From the NCBI GenBank assembly GCA_028023455.1, contig JAQFVV010000043.1, positions 2,975,483 through 3,039,482 on the forward strand: DNA of 64,000 nt. The letters are read 5' to 3'. Below, piece by piece: positions 60,163 through 64,000 of the stretch. Position 1 is the stretch's first letter. Every line of letters starts with the position of its first letter. Source of the stretch: Epiperipatus broadwayi (Eukaryota; Onychophora; Udeonychophora; Euonychophora; Peripatidae). The translations under genes were made by a program, and so were the position numbers. A model generated the notes under the pieces. The model saw nothing but the letters and a program-made list of their open reading frames with translations. It searched no databases and was not told where the DNA came from.

Positions 60163-61230
60163 TTATAATGTTTGTTCTGTAGGTTTTTCTGAGTTTTCAT
60201 CTGTTTGTTGTTCTCTTATGTCATTATCATTTAAATTTTCGTAGCTTTCTTCCTTGATATTGTACATTTTTTGTTCATTTTCTGCATTTTTCCTGTCAAA
60301 GTTGACTGTTTCTGTTGATTTACGCTCTCTAATGTGATTCTCATGGCATTTATATATATTCCCATTTTCACTCCTAATCATTACTATATGATTTGACAAG
60401 CGTTTTTTAACTGCTCCTTTGCGCCAAGTTTTAAATGTGTCAAAACCATACTGCTGCTCCAATTCTGAACTTTGTTCTGTGGTAATCGCCTTTGCTTGCT
60501 CTATTTCCCTCAGTTTTGATTAACAATAGTTTTGTTTTCAATTGCCTTCCCAATAACAGTTCTGCAGGTGTGATGCTGGTTACTGTGTACAGTATTGAAT
60601 GTTGTGCCAGCATTATTTCCCGTAGTCTATTTTGTGATTGTCCATAATTGCCTCTTTTAGACTATCTTTTTATTTGTTGCACCATTTTTTCAGCCATGTC
60701 ATTTGATTCAGGATGATACCGAGGGGGGTACACGTGAAGAATTCCATTTTTTTCCCCAGTATTTTCCATAATGTTACTCGTTAAACCTGTTGCATTATCC
60801 GATACAATGGTTTCTGGTAATCCATGTATTGCAAATCAGTTTATCCAAATACTTTATTGTTTTTTCTGTGCTTGTATTTTTAACTTCATGGCACTCAATC
60901 CACTTTGAGAATGCGTCTTATTATTATTAAAATCATTTTCCCTGTAATCAGCCCTGCGTTGGTCAATATGCAATCTTTCTCATCATCTGGTTGCCTTGGG
61001 CCACTCAGTGTACTTTTTGCTGGGAGTGCCATTTCTGTCTGGCAAGTGTTGCACATATTTATGTATTTTTCAGTAGTCTTGTTTATTTTTATCCACCAGA
61101 TGTAACTATGCACCAAAGTTTTAGCTCACTACTCCTGAGGGCCCTCTATGTAATAATTCTAATACATGATTATGGCCTGCAGTTATCCCCCATTATTAGA
61201 TATCCCTTTGCATACTGAGAATCTTTCTCT
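60163..61230 (-). pseudogene. Gypsy integrase and C-terminal tail, fragmented
   Basis: The frame at 60895-61116 holds the end of the zinc-binding domain (WWIKINKTTEKYINMCNTCQ, where the two cysteines of the H-H-C-C finger are C-N-T-C). The catalytic core downstream is broken by stops, but remnants such as DNATG-like and RVPPS-like segments can be traced near 60770. The frame at 60163-60462 is the C-terminal tail; MIRSENGNIYKCHENHIRER resembles the conserved R-H-x-x-Q-L-R segment that closes many gypsy integrases. Integrase would insert the cDNA; this copy cannot. Confidence 0.75.
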
Positions 61231-61545
61231 GTTTATCCAAAACCCTTAATTTACATAGCTTAGTTTTGTTTTAGGCCATCCTCCTCTAATCCACTTGCTT
61301 AATATCTGATACCCCTTATTGTCTTTTGTCCACTTCTTTATTGTTTCGCTGTTTAATATGCTTGATCTTATGCTATCAACATAGTTCACTTCTGTTTCTA
61401 AAGTTCCAGTCTATCTGGGCATCTAGATAGTGTTTACTGTGTGAATTTATAATTGTATGTGGTCAAAATATTCCACCAGCATAACATCCTTGGACTTATG
61501 TGTTCGTGCATTACTTTGTCATAGGCAAAAATATCTAATAATGGC

Positions 61546-61790
61546 TTATGGTCCGGTGAAAATTTCAAAGCCTCTACCCCATATGTACTGGTGGAATTTT
61601 TTAATTGCAAATACTATGGCCAATGCTTCTTTATCAATTTGGCTGTAGTTTTTTTCAACGTTTGACGGGGTGTATGAAGCATAAGCTACTGGCTGTTCTC
61701 TCTTGTCACTAGGGTGTACTAATTCAGTCACACAGGAGTTATTTAAAGTTTTTTCTTACTATTGTATTGCACTAATAGCCTATCTGACAT
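61546..61790 (-). pseudogene. Gypsy RNase H domain fragment
   Basis: The frame reads KREQPVAYASYTPSNVEKNY then SQIDKEALAIVFAIKKFHQY, the typical Ty3/gypsy RNase H stretch (S-R-x-L...E-x-N-Y...E-x-E-x-L-A-x-V) in which the glutamate of the KEALA block is catalytic. The following codons resemble the F-x-x-x-T-D-H-K-P-L block, but TDH reads TGP followed by a frameshift. Confidence 0.85.
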
Positions 61791-61847
61791 TAATAATGCC
61801 TTTGTTGTTTCAAAGCCTAATTCCTGTATATGAATCCAATGTCATTT

Positions 61848-62490
61848 TTAATTTTTTCTAAATAGATCATATAATGGTTTAGCTACCATGGCTTTGTTTT
61901 TCAAAAATGGTTCGTGAAAATTTACCAATCCCAAAAATGCTTGCAATTGTTTTACATTCAGAGGTTTATTTGCATTTTTTACCACTATGACTTTATCTGG
62001 GCACAGCCTTTTCTCTTTGTCCGAAATGATGCGGCCTAAGAAAACTAATTCTTGAGTTTGCCACGCACATTTTTTCTCATTCAACCCAACACTTGTCTTA
62101 CTTAGTATTTTGCACACACTTAATCCTCTGTCCTTTAACTCTTTTACTGATGCTGCAGTGGTTAGGATATCATCCAAATATGATATGACTCCTGTTAATC
62201 CATTCAAAATGTGGTCAATTTTCACTTGGAAAATATTGGGAGCCATGGAGATTCCAAGTGCCAGTCTATTACAGCTATACAGCCCAAAAGGTGTTTTTAA
62301 GGTTAAAATTTGAGCTGTTTTTTCAATTACCTCAATCTGGTGAAATGCGGAATTAAGATCTAACTTTATGAAAAACTTTGCATCAGTTAACCCAGCTATC
62401 ACTTCTCTAACATATTGTACGGGGTATACTCCTTTATTTAGGTATTTATTCACAGTAACTGTATAATCTCCACAAATTCTAATTTGCCGT
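61848..62490 (-). pseudogene. Gypsy reverse transcriptase
   Basis: The open frame starts with a methionine at 62453, but codons upstream (RICGDYTVTVN) continue the domain, so the methionine is internal. Key segments: LDLNSAFHQI (residues 31-40, catalytic aspartate kept), TLKTPFGLYSCNRLALGIS (normally F-x-x-L-P-F-G-L...A), VISYLDDIL (Y-L-D-D at 92-95, intact), then LVFLGRIISDKEKRLCPDKV and LQAFLGLVNF. At 201 codons it is the longest and best preserved reading frame in the window, but it is cut from protease by stops. Confidence 0.95.
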
Positions 62491-62778
62491 TTGGCTTAGT
62501 GATTATTACTATTGGCGTTGCCCAATCTGCCAACTCAATCTGCTTTAACACACCCTTTAGTAACTAATGATCTGATTTTTTCCTCTACTCTTTCTTTTTG
62601 TGCCAGCTATATCTTCCTGGCTTTACAAATGATAGGGTATGGTTTTTCCATCTACTCTTTTTTGTATAGGGTTACGTGCTATTTGCCCTAACTTATTTTG
62701 AAATAATTCCGGGAATCTCTGCTTTATTTCGAGACTGCTTTCCACATTGTTCATGGGGTTAATGTTAATGGTTATTTC

Positions 62779-63066
62779 TTACTTTTGGAACCAGTCCCAC
62801 CCTATTAATGGACTGTTTTTCGCTCTTACTATGTTTAAAGGCAAGTTTACATTCCTATTTTTGTGCTTTATAGGCACTATAGCATAACTTATCATAACCA
62901 ATTTGTTACCATTGACATCTACAGCTCTTATTTTTGTCTTGCTAATTCGAACATCAGTGCGTTTTTCTTTAATCTGTTTCCATAATTTTTCTGAGCACAA
63001 TGAAATGTCCGAACCACTATCAATTTCCATTTCAATGTTTTTGCTACAGATTTCTAATTTTAACAA
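62779..63066 (-). pseudogene. Gypsy retropepsin-type protease
   Basis: The frame has EMEIDSGSDISLCSEKLWKQ (active-site D-S-G at residues 16-18), then KIRAVDVNGN, then NSPLIGWDWFQK, the usual I-L-G-x-D-W-x closing segment of gypsy proteases. Length and order fit the family. It would cleave the Gag-Pol polyprotein. Confidence 0.9.
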
Positions 63067-63099
63067 ATTTATTTCTCAAACTTGCTCTCATATTATTTA

Positions 63100-63876
63100 T
63101 GCTCACAATATCATCTGTTACAATTTCATTTATATTATTCTGCCACTAACGACTGGCTTTTACCTTATACACCTTTTTAAAGTGTTCTTTTATATTACAG
63201 TTAAGGAACTTTGCACCCAAAAATCTATACTGGCTTTTTATGTGCCCTTTTTTTTCACAGCAGAAACAAATAATCAATTTCATTGATAAGTTTATTGTAT
63301 CTGCTTCTTTGATTCGTTTTCGATACAGCTATGTCCTTGTTTTCAGTTTTATTTTGAAACAAGCCACTTGAAGTAATATTAACTTGTGAGTTACTCTCTT
63401 CTTGGTGGCTGCCTCAAAATTCAAATCTGTATCACCCAATAGATTTTTTCTCAGATTATCATCAAGCAGACCTCATAATAACTGATCGAGCAATATTTCA
63501 TCCACATAGTTCCCATATAAACATTTGCTAATTGTTTTAATGCTAAACAGTAATCTTTTATAGATTTGCTTTGCTTGTCTTCTGTTTCTTAGAGACAACC
63601 AGGCTATGTGTTTTGATTGACTTGGGCTAAAATGATCTGTCAACTTTTTTACAATTTCTTCATATGCCGTTGTATCCTTTATAGGTAACTCGTAATAATT
63701 ATTTATTTATTTATTATCACAGATACCCCTCTGCCTGATAGACATAACAATGCAGCTATTTTTTTTCTCATCCACAATACCATTTAGCAAGAAAAATTTT
63801 TCTGAATAGCATAAAATGGCAATTCACCAGCATCCCCTATATCAAATTTGGCTATTACCGACTGTGCCAATGACAT
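63100..63876 (-). pseudogene. Gypsy gag, frameshifted, with degenerate zinc knuckles
   Basis: A start at 63876 gives MSLAQSVIAKFDIGDAGELP and PFYAIQKNF, then a frameshift at about 63795 (a stop directly follows in the original frame, while the next frame continues LLNGIVDEKKIAALL). Downstream, AYEEIVKKLTDHFSPSQSKH is the capsid-like stretch. Near 63270-63170, CFCCEKKGHIKSQYRF and CNIKEHFKKVYK are two C-C-H-C knuckles, each missing its last cysteine (tyrosine instead). Gag would form the particle; this copy cannot. Confidence 0.85.
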
Positions 63877-63970
63877 TTTTAATTAAATTATGTATATTCA
63901 CGAGAACACATATATAAACACTATTATAACACACTTCTACTTTCACACCTGGTTAGAATGTGACTGTCAG

Positions 63971-63979
63971 ACTGCGCCA
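63971..63979 (-). promoter_or_regulatory. Putative tRNA primer-binding site of the gypsy element
   Basis: On the minus strand, TGGCGCAGTCTGACAG begins about 95 bases upstream of the gag start; primer-binding sites begin with TGG, complementary to the tRNA CCA end. It is preceded by a few bases after ...ACACACA, which may be the LTR 3' end. The tRNA species cannot be decided from these bases. Confidence 0.6.
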
Positions 63980-64000
63980 GCTTTGTGTGTATTCAGCTAT

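Larger units (their letters stand above)
60163..63980 (-). mobile_element. Ty3/gypsy retrotransposon, degenerate, running off the right edge
   Basis: On the minus strand the order is primer-binding site (63971-63979), gag, protease, reverse transcriptase, RNase H, integrase and integrase tail, the standard Ty3/gypsy arrangement (integrase after RNase H). All parts have stops or frameshifts. The upstream LTR lies beyond the window except perhaps its last few bases. No downstream LTR was recognised before 60163; element B at 55151 is on the same strand, but its ends do not match the few LTR-like bases visible at the edge. Confidence 0.9.

Noticed and set aside
55151-63980. LTR-like element B as the 3' LTR of the gypsy element
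   Set aside because: Same strand, but 3 kb of unrelated sequence intervenes, no polypurine tract precedes B, and its end does not match the LTR-like bases at the window edge.

Overview
The window is AT-rich, CpG-poor eukaryotic DNA. It contains no recognisable host exon, no operon structure, and no open frame longer than about 200 codons. What can be recognised is almost entirely decayed mobile elements. They are animal types: RTE-like and other non-LTR retrotransposons, Penelope-like elements (PLEs) carrying GIY-YIG endonuclease domains, a Ty3/gypsy element, tRNA-derived SINEs, and many long foldback (inverted-repeat) elements. This points to an intergenic or intronic stretch of an invertebrate animal genome. 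The phylum cannot be fixed from this sequence; a lophotrochozoan such as a mollusc is only a guess.

Layout. Positions 1-8000 hold microsatellites, one 120-bp-arm foldback, two members of a palindromic repeat family and two tandem repeats. Positions 8000-17000 hold a PLE endonuclease remnant (8040-8345), RTE 3' fragments (9476, 15900), a SINE inserted in a SINE (11.0 kb), a LINE reverse-transcriptase scrap (15.24 kb) and long unassigned DNA. Positions 18360-19670 carry an inverted pair of PLE 3' ends with an endonuclease domain, split by a compound SINE insertion. Positions 21540-25000 hold an RTE copy, a hairpin MITE, another LINE scrap and a 14-bp-TSD foldback. Positions 27920-30830 are the longest RTE copy, on the minus strand, with a 168-bp internal duplication. 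Positions 33360-39450 hold hairpins, SINEs and two PLE copies, one with a recognisable reverse transcriptase on the minus strand. Positions 39635-41675 and 55151-57085 are two diverged, long, LTR-like elements. Positions 45500-53600 are rich in foldbacks, and several carry hammerhead-ribozyme-like motifs. Two tRNA-Gly-like units lie at 53.94 and 58.44 kb. A gypsy element on the minus strand fills 60160-63980, running off the right edge at its primer-binding site.

The most interesting signal is a set of long foldback insertions at 24.3, 52.3 and 57.3 kb. Each is flanked by an exact 14-bp target-site duplication, and each has a 37-44 base unpaired tail on one side only. The 52.3 kb insertion sits inside a PLE remnant, and both of its arms contain a hammerhead-like core with a self-complementary stem III in the better copy. 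A 5'-truncated relative with an 11-bp duplication lies at 46.9 kb. Together they suggest non-autonomous, ribozyme-bearing retroelements inserted as inverted dimers, probably mobilised by Penelope-type enzymes. The structures are visible in the sequence; the mechanism is inference.
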